From Clostridium sp. AM22-11AC (GTDB lineage Bacteria > Bacillota > Clostridia > Lachnospirales > Lachnospiraceae): a stretch of DNA of 64,000 nucleotides. The stretch spans positions 1 through 64,000 of the forward strand of contig NZ_QUCM01000015.1 of the NCBI RefSeq assembly GCF_003473545.1, in the 5' to 3' direction. The position numbers and the translations under genes were made by a program. Below are positions 15,954-24,051 of the stretch, one piece after another (within the stretch, counting starts at the first letter, position 1; every line of letters starts with the position of its first letter). The notes beneath the pieces were generated by a model. It had not been told where the DNA came from. It did not search any database and saw only the letters and a program-made list of their open reading frames with translations.

Positions 15954-17417
15954 ATGGAACAGAAGAAAAATAAGCTTCTCAGTGACATGATACAAAATGA
16001 TACAGATAAAAAAATGGTGCAACTGGTAGAAGCGGCAACGGATCTTAGCTGCGGGGATATCTGCACCCTTTTAGAGGTGGCGCATTCCCTCCCTTTTGTG
16101 GGAAATCTGGAAGGCGGAGATACATACATCAATGTGCTTACAAGAGAAAAAGAGTCCATGGTCATTGCTCAGTACAGACATCCAAACTATGATCTGTATA
16201 AACGCAGTATCATTGGGGAGATTGAGCGCAGGGAAGATGAGCCGGCTGTGTACCGGGCGCTGGAAGAAGGCATTTCCGGCCGTGGACTAATCGGCATCAT
16301 TGATGAAGGAAGAACGGTAGTGCGGCATACTGTAAGCCCTATACTTAACAGCGAAAAAAAGGTAATAGGGGCGCTGACATACGAATATCCCAATGCCGGT
16401 GCAGATACAGAGTCTATCCGTATTATCAATAATCAGGAAGGAAAACAGGATCCTTTTAACAGGCAGCTTGGAAAAGCCAGCGATTATCTTCAGGATGCCA
16501 TTCTTCTTTATGATGCAAATGGAATATGTACATTTGTCAATCCCAAGGCAGAAGTTCTGTATCAGGATAAGGGATTTGAACTGCCTTTGATTGGCCGCAG
16601 ATGCAGCGAACTGCACATTACGGATTGCAATTGGTCTGATCTTACAGAACATCGTGGCGTAATACGGAGAGAGGTACGTACACCGAATTTCATCATGGAT
16701 GCGGTCATCAGCGGTATCTGGGAAAATGGCACCTGCCAGGGCGCAGCGATTATCTTCCGGGATAAGACAGTGGTACATCAGATGGAGGATGAGATCGCTT
16801 ACCGCGTGGCGCTGATCCATGAGGTACATCACCGGGTCAAGAATAATCTTCAGACGATTATCAGTCTGATCGGGTTGGAAGCGGTCCATACAAAGGATGA
16901 AAAAGTAAAAGCTTTTGCAAAGACCATTACCAGTCATGTGCGCAGCATGAATATCACTTATGACCTGCTTTCTCATACAGGAAGTGAAAATGTGGGATTA
17001 AAAGTCCTGATCTCCCGTATTACAGATGTTTTACTGGAAAATAACTGTTTAAAAGAAACGTGCAGTATTTCTACAAGGGTAGATGGGGATGATGTGATAC
17101 TTACAGAAACAACGGCGTCTACGGTGGCTCTTATTGTTAATGAACTGGTTCAAAACAGCTTAAAATATGCATTTAAGGACCGGAAACAGGGACAGATCAG
17201 GCTGAAGATCGAAAAAGGCGCCAGTTACTCCTGGATCACAGTGCAGGATGATGGCTGCGGCTTTGACAATAAGAAGATTTCCAGGGCAAACAGCGGACTG
17301 GGGCTCCGCCTGATCAGCAGTCTGGTACAATCAAGCCTGAAAGGAGAATTGTTTATAGAAACAGGGGAAAATGGAACCAGTATAAGATTTTCTTTTTCCA
17401 TGCCCCAGGCTGGATAA
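15954..17417 (+). CDS. Sensor histidine kinase, PdtaS/EutW-like (HisKA_2)
   Basis: Soluble sensor kinase that should phosphorylate the ANTAR regulator. No membrane segment or signal peptide is visible. An N-terminal GAF-like region (about 10-160) is followed by a PAS-like region (about 175-275: DAILLYDANGICTFVNPKAE), then the HisKA_2 motif IHEVHHRVKNNLQTIISL and an HATPase domain with NELVQNSLKYAF and DDGCGFD. Cytosolic sensing of a small ligand is implied. I choose the ATG at 15954, which has GAGAGGG upstream; an ATG at 15921 overlapping the regulator by 11 bases is also possible. Confidence 0.9.
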   Translation: MEQKKNKLLSDMIQNDTDKKMVQLVEAATDLSCGDICTLLEVAHSLPFVGNLEGGDTYINVLTREKESMVIAQYRHPNYDLYKRSIIGEIERREDEPAVYRALEEGISGRGLIGIIDEGRTVVRHTVSPILNSEKKVIGALTYEYPNAGADTESIRIINNQEGKQDPFNRQLGKASDYLQDAILLYDANGICTFVNPKAEVLYQDKGFELPLIGRRCSELHITDCNWSDLTEHRGVIRREVRTPNFIMDAVISGIWENGTCQGAAIIFRDKTVVHQMEDEIAYRVALIHEVHHRVKNNLQTIISLIGLEAVHTKDEKVKAFAKTITSHVRSMNITYDLLSHTGSENVGLKVLISRITDVLLENNCLKETCSISTRVDGDDVILTETTASTVALIVNELVQNSLKYAFKDRKQGQIRLKIEKGASYSWITVQDDGCGFDNKKISRANSGLGLRLISSLVQSSLKGELFIETGENGTSIRFSFSMPQAG

Positions 17418-17474
17418 TCTAAAATAATTCTAAACATAAAATAAAAATAGTTTAAAATAAAACTTGTTAAACTA

Positions 17475-17503
17475 TTGACAAAATAATGTGTGAGTGCTAT
17501 GAT
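17475..17503 (+). promoter_or_regulatory. Promoter of the ANTAR-controlled permease operon
   Basis: TTGACA (17475-17480), 17 bases, TATGAT (17498-17503). Transcription would begin near 17510, giving a leader of about 260 bases that contains the ANTAR hairpins and terminator. Confidence 0.85.
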
Positions 17504-17551
17504 GTAGACAATTAAAGCGATATCTCTTTAACACTGAAAATTCAATTAAAC

Positions 17552-17631
17552 CTGATATGCAACGGCGTATATCAGTACCACAGAAAGGCATCGAAGCCCA
17601 GAAACTTTTTACAGAGTTTTTGGGCTTTTTT
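17552..17631 (+). promoter_or_regulatory. ANTAR-type antiterminator leader (dual hexaloop hairpins)
   Basis: The first hairpin is CTGATATGC / GTATATCAG (17552-17575) with a six-base loop AACGGC. The second is GGC / GCC (17587-17598) with loop ATCGAA. Both loops have A at position 1 and G at position 4, the ANTAR-substrate rule. The 3' side of the second hairpin is also the 5' side of the terminator, so binding of the phosphorylated regulator would block termination. Its place directly after the regulator and kinase genes supports the assignment. Confidence 0.88.
17595..17631 (+). terminator. Intrinsic terminator overlapping the second ANTAR hairpin
   Basis: AGCCCAGAAACT pairs with AGTTTTTGGGCT (17595-17626) and is followed by six T. 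It shares AGCCC with the second hexaloop hairpin, so the two folds exclude each other. Confidence 0.9.
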
Positions 17632-17771
17632 ATTGCTTATGATCTGCGTGGATTTTCGGACGTTACCTGGAGTTGTGGCCCAGTTAAGGGCTCTAGGGCC
17701 TTTATATGGGTCTCTCCCGGCGGCGGTTTTACAACTGCCGGAAAAAACTTACGAAAAGGAGTCGTTTCATA

Positions 17772-19178
17772 ATGGAAAACAAGCAAAATAAGGGCGGCGG
17801 TTTAAACAAGAGCTTGAAACTCATCTTTGTTTATACAGTTGCTACGGGTTCAATTTTTACGTTCGTAAACTATTGGGATTCTGTCTTTTACGGATACTGC
17901 GGAAGCGGTACATTCCTTGCATTTGCACTGATGACAGTGGCTATTCTTCCGGTAGCCCTTGTATACAGTGAACTGGCATCTCTGTTCCATACATCAGGCG
18001 GAGAGCTGATCTATAACACAGTTGGTATCAACAAACACGTAGGTTTCCTTGCTTCCTGGCTGATCATGGCAGCGTGGATCTCTGTTCCGCCGGCTGTTGT
18101 TATGGCGATCATGACATGGGTAAATAAGACCTTTGCTCTGGGACTTGGAACATGGCAGATGGTAGGCTGTGCAGCGGTTCTTTTAGTACTGTATTTCTTT
18201 ATGAGTATCCAGAATGTACAGTTCTTAGTTAAGGCTCAGGCAGGTATGTTGTTCTGCAACATTACCGTTACAATTTTAACAGGATTTATCCTTCTGTTCT
18301 CCGGTCACTGGCATATTTCAAATTTTGGAAATATTTTCCAGTCTACTCTGGACTCCGTATATGGTATTCCTGGATGGGTCATTGGCATGGCACTTCTGAT
18401 CACACCATACTTCGGATTTGAAACAGTACCTCAGATGGTTGAGGAAGGTGACTTCCCGATCAAGAGTTCCAAGAAAGCAATCTGCGGTTCCATTTTAACC
18501 TGTGGCTGCATTTATGTGTTCTATTATTTCTGCGTAGCAGGTCTGGATGGATTAAAGGATGTGTATACAAACTTTGCACAGGATGGTTTCTTAACCATTG
18601 CTACCATGCAGAATGTACTGGGCTGGACATTCTGGCCGATCATTGTAGGTATCCTTTCCTGCCTCTTAGGTATGGGCGCTTCCTTACTGGGTTTCTGGAT
18701 GTCTACCGTCCGTATGCTGTACTCTATGGCAAATAAGAACTTCCTGCCAAAGGTATTCGCAGCTGTAAACAAAAATCAGCAGCCAATGCTTCCAAACGTA
18801 TTCCTGCTGGTATTATCTCTTATCTTTATCGTACTTCAGAACTCCTCAGACTTTATGAGCGCGTTCTTCAACCTGATGAGCTTTGGCTGTGCATGTGCAT
18901 ATGCGCTGACTATGATCTCCGCAGTATGTATTCATAGAAAACATCCAGACTGGAAGAGTTCCAACACCGTAAAGGGCGGTGATGCGTTCCGTCTCTTTGC
19001 AATGTGTATCGCAGTTGCTATCGCATTCTTCTGTACACTGGGACAGGGAATTGATTCCTGGATCTGCTTTGGCGTATATCTGGGTGTAGGTGTTGTGATC
19101 TGGCTTTGGATGGTACTTGTAAACTGGAAGAAACATCCGGTAGAGATCGAGACTCCGGATGGTATCCAGAAGTTCTAA
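17772..19178 (+). CDS. APC-superfamily amino acid/amine permease, paralogue 1
   Basis: Polytopic transporter of 468 residues with about 12 hydrophobic segments. TGSIFTFVNYWDSVFYGYCG matches the start of APC permeases, and FFGFETVPQ-type sequence (TPYFGFETVPQMVEEGDFP) is a feature of ethanolamine permeases and close relatives. It is the first gene after the ANTAR leader, so uptake should be switched on by the upstream two-component system. AAAGGAG ten bases upstream fixes the start at 17772. The second paralogue follows after 65 bases; the two are plainly similar along their length, including the C-terminal WKKHPVEIET. The substrate is unknown; an amine or amino alcohol is the best guess. Confidence 0.88.
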   Translation: MENKQNKGGGLNKSLKLIFVYTVATGSIFTFVNYWDSVFYGYCGSGTFLAFALMTVAILPVALVYSELASLFHTSGGELIYNTVGINKHVGFLASWLIMAAWISVPPAVVMAIMTWVNKTFALGLGTWQMVGCAAVLLVLYFFMSIQNVQFLVKAQAGMLFCNITVTILTGFILLFSGHWHISNFGNIFQSTLDSVYGIPGWVIGMALLITPYFGFETVPQMVEEGDFPIKSSKKAICGSILTCGCIYVFYYFCVAGLDGLKDVYTNFAQDGFLTIATMQNVLGWTFWPIIVGILSCLLGMGASLLGFWMSTVRMLYSMANKNFLPKVFAAVNKNQQPMLPNVFLLVLSLIFIVLQNSSDFMSAFFNLMSFGCACAYALTMISAVCIHRKHPDWKSSNTVKGGDAFRLFAMCIAVAIAFFCTLGQGIDSWICFGVYLGVGVVIWLWMVLVNWKKHPVEIETPDGIQKF

Positions 19179-19243
19179 AAGAAAGTTGAGAAAAGTTTAA
19201 ATGACATGGCAGACATGCCTGGATAAAGAAGGAGCATAAAAAC

Positions 19244-20665
19244 ATGTCTGATACAAAAAATACAGAAAATGAGTCTGGCGGACTGAAGAAAAGTCTTCGT
19301 CTGATCTATGTATATGCCATTGCCGCAGGTGCTATTTTCACCTTTATCGGATATTGGGATACCATTTTCTATGAATATTGTGGTGCGGGTACATTTTTAG
19401 GATTTATCCTGATGACGCTGTTGATCCTTCCGATTGCTATGGTCTACTGCGAACTGGCACCGTTGTTTCCAAGGGCAGGAGGAGAGCTGATCTACAATAC
19501 AGTAGGTATTAATAAACATATTGGTTTCTTCTCTTCCTGGCTGATCATGGCAGCCTGGATCGCAGTTCCGCCGTCTGCAGTTATGGCCATTGTCCAGTGG
19601 ATGTTCCATGTACTTCATATCCAAAGCAGCTTCCTTCTTATAGAAGGAGTTGCTCTGGTCGCTCTTATTGGTTATTGTGCTCTGAGCCTGCAGAATGTGG
19701 AGATCGCCGGTAAGATCCAGTTGTACATGCTCATGTTTGCCATTGCAGGTTGTATCGTGGCAACGGTAGCCTTCCTGTTCTCAGGTGTGTGGAGCTTTGA
19801 TAACTTTAAGAACTTTTTCTATTCACAGGTGGGCAGCCATTTTGGCATTCCGTCCTGGATCATAGGAATGGCTCTTTTGATCACTCCGTTTTTCGGATTT
19901 GAAACAGTGCCGCAGATGGTAGAAGAGGGAGACTTCCCAATTAAAGACTCTAACAAAGCTATCCTCGGTTCCATCGTTTCCTGCGGTATTGTATATTCCC
20001 TGTTTTTCTTCGGACTGGGCGGCATGCCGGTACAGCCTTTGGTAGAAGAAGGGGGCGCAGCTGTTAATGGTTTTCTGGCCATCACCATGATGGAGCAGTT
20101 AGGCGGCGGCTGGGGTGTATTTGCAGTGATCTTTGGTATTGCAGCGATCCTTTGTGCCATTGGCACCTGCTTACTTGGTTTCTGGCTGTCAACCGTTCGT
20201 CTGATGTATGCAATGGGAGAAAACAATTTCCTTCCAAAGGCATTTACAAAATTAAACAGTCATCAGCAGCCGGTATTACCAAATATCCTGCTTCTCATCA
20301 TATCCCTGGTATTCCTGCTTTTGCAGAATGCCACCACCTTTATGAATGACTTTTTCAATCTGATGAGCTTTGGCTGTGCCTGCGCATATGCGCTGACGAT
20401 GATCTCAGCAATGCGGATCCACAAGAAATATCCAAACTGGGTATCTCCTTATAAATTAAAAGGTGGAAATTTCACAAGAGTATTAGCTCTTATCATTGCA
20501 GTAGTCATCGCTTTCTTCTGTACGTTAGGACAAAGCGCTGGTTCCTGGAAGTCATTTGGAATTTACCTGGGAGTAGGAGTCCTCTTATGGCTGTGGATGG
20601 TCCTTGTAAACTGGAAAAAACATCCGGTAGAGATCGAAACAGTGGAAGGCTTAAAGAAGTTTTAG
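19244..20665 (+). CDS. APC-superfamily amino acid/amine permease, paralogue 2
   Basis: A 473-residue membrane transporter closely related to the preceding gene: shared segments include FGFETVPQMVEEGDFPIK, FFNLMSFGCACAYALTMISA and VLVNWKKHPVEIET. Tandem duplication is the simplest explanation. Divergence is strongest in the loop after helix 7 (GLGGMPVQPLVEEGGAAVN here) and in helices 3-5, which could alter substrate choice or coupling. GAAGGAG precedes the ATG. No terminator separates the pair. An obligate heterodimer is not usual for APC permeases, so two substrates or two affinities are more likely. Confidence 0.88.
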   Translation: MSDTKNTENESGGLKKSLRLIYVYAIAAGAIFTFIGYWDTIFYEYCGAGTFLGFILMTLLILPIAMVYCELAPLFPRAGGELIYNTVGINKHIGFFSSWLIMAAWIAVPPSAVMAIVQWMFHVLHIQSSFLLIEGVALVALIGYCALSLQNVEIAGKIQLYMLMFAIAGCIVATVAFLFSGVWSFDNFKNFFYSQVGSHFGIPSWIIGMALLITPFFGFETVPQMVEEGDFPIKDSNKAILGSIVSCGIVYSLFFFGLGGMPVQPLVEEGGAAVNGFLAITMMEQLGGGWGVFAVIFGIAAILCAIGTCLLGFWLSTVRLMYAMGENNFLPKAFTKLNSHQQPVLPNILLLIISLVFLLLQNATTFMNDFFNLMSFGCACAYALTMISAMRIHKKYPNWVSPYKLKGGNFTRVLALIIAVVIAFFCTLGQSAGSWKSFGIYLGVGVLLWLWMVLVNWKKHPVEIETVEGLKKF

Positions 20666-20764
20666 AAACTTAATTTTGAACCTGTACGGGAAACCGTCTG
20701 GCATATATAATAACTATAATAGTTAAAACAATAACAATTTTTTATATGTAAAGGAGAATGTAAA

Positions 20765-21562
20765 ATGGCTAAATTGGATGGTAAGGTTGCATTAATTACA
20801 GGAGCTGCTGCAGGACTTGGTGAAGGTATTTCTACCGCATACGCAAAATACGGCGCAAAGCTGATCATGGTAGACTTATCTCCGGAAGTAGAAAAGACTG
20901 CTGAAAAGCTGAGAAAAGAATACAACGCAGAGATCATTACTGTTGTTGCAAACGTAGCTGACCGCGCACAGATGGATGCAGCTGCTGCACAGGGTGTTGA
21001 AAAATTTGGTGAGATCAATGTTGCATGCTGCAACGCAGGTGTGTGCCGTCTGGCTCCTTTTGAGGAAATGGATGATAAGACCCGTGATTTCCACATTGAT
21101 GTAAATATCAAGGGTGTATGGAACACCTGTAAGGCAGTTATCCCATACATGTTAAAGCAGGGCGGCGGCAACATCGTTATCGCTTCTTCTGTAACCGGTG
21201 ATATCGTTGCTGATGCTGGTGAAGCAGCATACGCTATGACAAAGGCTGCATTAGTAGGTCTGACCAAGTGCCTGGCAGTTGAGTATGCAAGCCGCAATAT
21301 CCGTGTAAACTGCTCACAGTTAGGATATGCACGTACACCAATGGTTGAGAAGATGGCAGTTGAGTCCAATCCTGAGAACCCAGAGGCAGCTATTGCAGAT
21401 ATCGCTGTAGGTGTTCCTATGAAGCGTCTTGCAAAACCGATCGAAGTTGGCGAACTGTTCGCATTCCTTGGAAGCGACGAATCCAGCTACCTGACCGGAT
21501 CCCAGATCGTTATCGACGGTGGCAGCACACTGCCAGAGACCATGTCTATTGGTACCAACTAA
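20765..21562 (+). CDS. Short-chain dehydrogenase/reductase
   Basis: NAD(P)-dependent oxidoreductase of 265 residues, classical SDR type. The cofactor motif is TGAAAGLGEG near residue 14, followed by CCNAGV; IASSVTGD supplies the catalytic serine and YAMTKAALVG the Tyr-x-x-x-Lys pair. The end DESSYLTGSQIVIDGGSTLP is typical. AAAGGAG precedes the ATG. It lies 99 bases after the second permease with no terminator seen between, so it is probably the catabolic or detoxifying partner of the transported compound, for example an alcohol dehydrogenase step. That link is inference from position. Confidence 0.9.
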   Translation: MAKLDGKVALITGAAAGLGEGISTAYAKYGAKLIMVDLSPEVEKTAEKLRKEYNAEIITVVANVADRAQMDAAAAQGVEKFGEINVACCNAGVCRLAPFEEMDDKTRDFHIDVNIKGVWNTCKAVIPYMLKQGGGNIVIASSVTGDIVADAGEAAYAMTKAALVGLTKCLAVEYASRNIRVNCSQLGYARTPMVEKMAVESNPENPEAAIADIAVGVPMKRLAKPIEVGELFAFLGSDESSYLTGSQIVIDGGSTLPETMSIGTN

Positions 21563-21569
21563 AAATAAC

Positions 21570-21598
21570 TTGAAAATCAAATAAAACCGCACTATAAT
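21570..21598 (+). promoter_or_regulatory. Promoter of the TPP-regulated thiD-cytX operon
   Basis: TTGAAA (21570-21575), 17 bases, TATAAT (21593-21598), placed just before the riboswitch. Confidence 0.85.
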
Positions 21599-21611
21599 AG
21601 TAAAGAACTGG

Positions 21612-21698
21612 AAAAGGGGAGCTGGCAGTCAGTCGGCTGAGAGTGGGATGTGTTTCCCAGACCCGTAACCTGATTTGGATAATGCCAACGTAGGGATA
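21612..21698 (+). promoter_or_regulatory. TPP riboswitch (THI element)
   Basis: The conserved elements appear in order: GGGGAGC, GGCTGAGAGTGGGA, then GACCC, ACCTGATTTGGATAATGCC and AACGTAGGGA. These are the P2-P3 pyrimidine sensor and the P4-P5 pyrophosphate sensor. The downstream genes are a pyrimidine-precursor kinase and transporter, as expected for thiamine control. Confidence 0.96.
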
Positions 21699-21728
21699 TA
21701 AAACCGAGGTCTTTTTAGAGTGTGATCT

Positions 21729-21766
21729 TAGCGGATATGTCTGTTGCAGGCATATCCGCTTTTTCG
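21729..21766 (+). terminator. Riboswitch-controlled terminator
   Basis: AGCGGATATG pairs with CATATCCGCT, followed by TTTTCG. It is the expected off-switch when TPP is bound. Confidence 0.85.
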
Positions 21767-21976
21767 TGTGCAATGAGCCAAAGTCCGCGCTTGCGGGAGA
21801 CCATGGCGAATGCCGCGAAAACCGGAAAAATGCGGAGCTTTTTTCCGGTCTTAGGTCTTCCAGGCGGCATATTGGGGGCACCACCTTATGTCGCATAATA
21901 AAACGTGGCCTGCAGTAGAACATGTCAAACGTACATTGTATACACTGTGGGAATGCTGAGAAGGGAGAAGACGATT
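21767..21976 (+). other. Extra leader sequence between riboswitch terminator and thiD
   Basis: About 210 bases without a credible gene. A second hairpin, CCGGAAAAA with TTTTTTCCGG near 21826-21851, and a short CCGC-GCTT-GCGG stem lie here. The only later elements are an AAGGGAG ribosome-binding site and the thiD start. The stretch is unusually long for a TPP leader. Confidence 0.45.
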
Positions 21977-22783
21977 ATGAAAACAGCATTAACGATCGCC
22001 GGGAGTGATTCCAGCGGAGGCGCCGGTATTCAGGCCGACATTAAGACAATGATGGCAAACGGAGTATTTGCCATGAGCGCGATCACAGCACTGACTGCGC
22101 AGAACACAACAGGAGTAGAGGCAATTTTAAATGCCACTCCGGAATTTTTAGGACAGGAATTAGACTGTATTTTTACTGACATTTATCCGGATGCAGTAAA
22201 GATCGGTATGGTATCAGACAAAGAGCTGATCTGCATGATCGCGGCAAAGTTAAAGCAGTATGATGCGAAAAATGTAGTAGTAGATCCGGTCATGGTAGCG
22301 ACCAGCGGAGCGAGACTGATCAGTGAAGATGCTATTGAGACTTTAAAGGCAGAATTATTCCCGCTGGCAAAGATCCTTACACCAAATATACCGGAAACAG
22401 AAGAACTGACGGGAATGAAGATCACATCTGTCGCAGATATGGAAGCTGCCGCAAAGAAGATCTCTGAGACATATAACTGCGCCGTACTGTGCAAAGGCGG
22501 ACATAAGTTAAATGACGCCAATGACCTGCTTTGGAGCGAAGGAAAAGGACGCTGGTTTGCAGGAAAGCGTATTGATAATCCAAATACCCATGGAACAGGC
22601 TGTACTTTATCATCTGCCATTGCTTCCAACCTGGCAAAAGGCTTTGATCTGGAAACTTCCGTAGAGCGTGCAAAGGACTATATTTCAGGCGCTTTGGCAG
22701 CAATGCTGGATCTTGGAAAAGGCAGCGGCCCTATGGATCATGGTTTTGCCATTGATAATGAATACACGAGGGAGGCAAAGTAA
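21977..22783 (+). CDS. thiD: Hydroxymethylpyrimidine/phosphomethylpyrimidine kinase
   Basis: ATP-dependent kinase of thiamine biosynthesis that phosphorylates HMP and HMP-phosphate, 268 residues. MKTALTIAGSDSSGGAGIQAD is the family opening; NTHGTGCTLSSAIASNLA carries the catalytic cysteine and anion hole. AAGGGAG precedes the ATG at 21977; an upstream in-frame start is not supported. It is the first gene behind the TPP riboswitch and ends two bases before the transporter gene, so imported HMP is probably phosphorylated immediately. No other thi biosynthetic genes are nearby, which points to salvage. Confidence 0.96.
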   Translation: MKTALTIAGSDSSGGAGIQADIKTMMANGVFAMSAITALTAQNTTGVEAILNATPEFLGQELDCIFTDIYPDAVKIGMVSDKELICMIAAKLKQYDAKNVVVDPVMVATSGARLISEDAIETLKAELFPLAKILTPNIPETEELTGMKITSVADMEAAAKKISETYNCAVLCKGGHKLNDANDLLWSEGKGRWFAGKRIDNPNTHGTGCTLSSAIASNLAKGFDLETSVERAKDYISGALAAMLDLGKGSGPMDHGFAIDNEYTREAK

Positions 22784-22785
22784 GA

Positions 22786-23946
22786 ATGGAAAAGAAAACT
22801 TCCCTTTTTGATAATGGACTGATCTGGTTTGGCGCAGGTGTTTCCCTGGCTGAGATCCTGACAGGTACTTATTTTTCCACCCTGGGATTTGGCCGTGGAC
22901 TTGCGGCTATCTTACTGGGACATGTGATCGGCTGCGTTCTTCTGTTTTTGGCAGGCGTCATCGGCGGAAACAGCCGTTTAAGTGCTATGGAGACAGTAAA
23001 GAGCAGTTTCGGCAATAAGGGCGGACTGTTTTTTGCCCTGTTAAATGTATTACAGCTGGTTGGCTGGACCGCGATCATGATCTATGACGGCGCACTGGCA
23101 GCAGGCGGTATCTTTTCTTCCGGACACTGGATCTGGTGCCTGGTTATCGGCGTTCTGATCATTGTATGGATCATGGTAGGTATCACCAATCTTGGAAAGA
23201 TCAATACCGTTGCAATGACAGCTTTGTTTTTACTGACACTGGTACTGTGCAAGGTGATCTTTTTCAGTGGAAACAGTATTCTTACAGAGCCGGATGACAG
23301 CCTTTCCTTTGGTGCTGCTGTAGAACTGGCAGTAGCTATGCCATTATCATGGCTGCCGCTGATCAGTGACTATACCAGAGAGGCAGAAAAGCCGGTAGCC
23401 GCAACTGCAGTCAGCGCTGTGGTATATGGTCTGGTAAGCTGCTGGATGTATCTGATCGGTATGGGCGCATCTATCCTCACTGGTGAGTCTGACATCGCCC
23501 AGATCATGTTAAAGGCCGGTTTAAGTGTGATCGCCCTGATCATCGTAGTATTTTCAACTGTAACAACTACCTTCCTGGATGCTTATTCTGCAGGTATCTC
23601 CAACGAGTCCATTTTCCCACAGTTTAAGGGACAGTATGTGGCAGTAGCTGTTACGGTTGTGGGAACCATTGGCGCTATTGTGTTCCCAATGGATGATATT
23701 ACCGGATTTTTATATCTCATCGGTTCTGTATTTGCGCCAATGATCGCCATTCAGATCGCAGATTATTTTATTTTACACAGAGACAGAAGAAAAACTGCAT
23801 TTGATACCAGAAACCTGGTGATCTGGGTCATCGGTTTTGTTCTGTACCGTATCCTGATGAATGTGGACCTTCCTGTAGGAAATACACTGCCGGATATGAT
23901 CATTACCATTATTTTGTGTGTGATCGCAGGTGCGGTATTACATTGA
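22786..23946 (+). CDS. cytX: Putative hydroxymethylpyrimidine transporter CytX (NCS1 family)
   Basis: Membrane transporter of 386 residues with about 12 helices. LIWFGAGVSLAEILTGTYF and LQLVGWTAIMIYDGA match the CytX branch of the NCS1 nucleobase-cation symporters, known as a TPP-riboswitch-linked carrier of thiamine pyrimidine precursors. The start AAGAATG lies two bases after thiD, so translation is coupled. The genetic pairing with thiD behind a TPP riboswitch is the strongest argument for substrate. A strong hairpin ends the operon. Confidence 0.92.
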   Translation: MEKKTSLFDNGLIWFGAGVSLAEILTGTYFSTLGFGRGLAAILLGHVIGCVLLFLAGVIGGNSRLSAMETVKSSFGNKGGLFFALLNVLQLVGWTAIMIYDGALAAGGIFSSGHWIWCLVIGVLIIVWIMVGITNLGKINTVAMTALFLLTLVLCKVIFFSGNSILTEPDDSLSFGAAVELAVAMPLSWLPLISDYTREAEKPVAATAVSAVVYGLVSCWMYLIGMGASILTGESDIAQIMLKAGLSVIALIIVVFSTVTTTFLDAYSAGISNESIFPQFKGQYVAVAVTVVGTIGAIVFPMDDITGFLYLIGSVFAPMIAIQIADYFILHRDRRKTAFDTRNLVIWVIGFVLYRILMNVDLPVGNTLPDMIITIILCVIAGAVLH

Positions 23947-23963
23947 GGTAACAAACATAAGAA

Positions 23964-24005
23964 AATCCCCGTGTCTGTACATATTTGTACATAGACACGG
24001 GGATT
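23964..24005. terminator. Bidirectional terminator between cytX and the nuclease operon
   Basis: AATCCCCGTGTCT and AGACACGGGGATT form a 13-bp stem. It lies between convergent genes and has A-rich and T-rich flanks. Confidence 0.85.
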
Positions 24006-24051
24006 GTTGTTATCTACCTGGAAAAACTATCAGGTGACATGTCTGTTTAGT

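Noticed and set aside
16287..16976. Long antisense frame opposite the kinase gene
   Set aside because: It is the complement of a well supported coding sequence, has no ribosome-binding site and shows no recognisable motif.
15359..21562. Ethanolamine utilisation operon
   Set aside because: No EutB/C lyase, shell protein or EutG-type gene is present; only the control style and permease type resemble eut.
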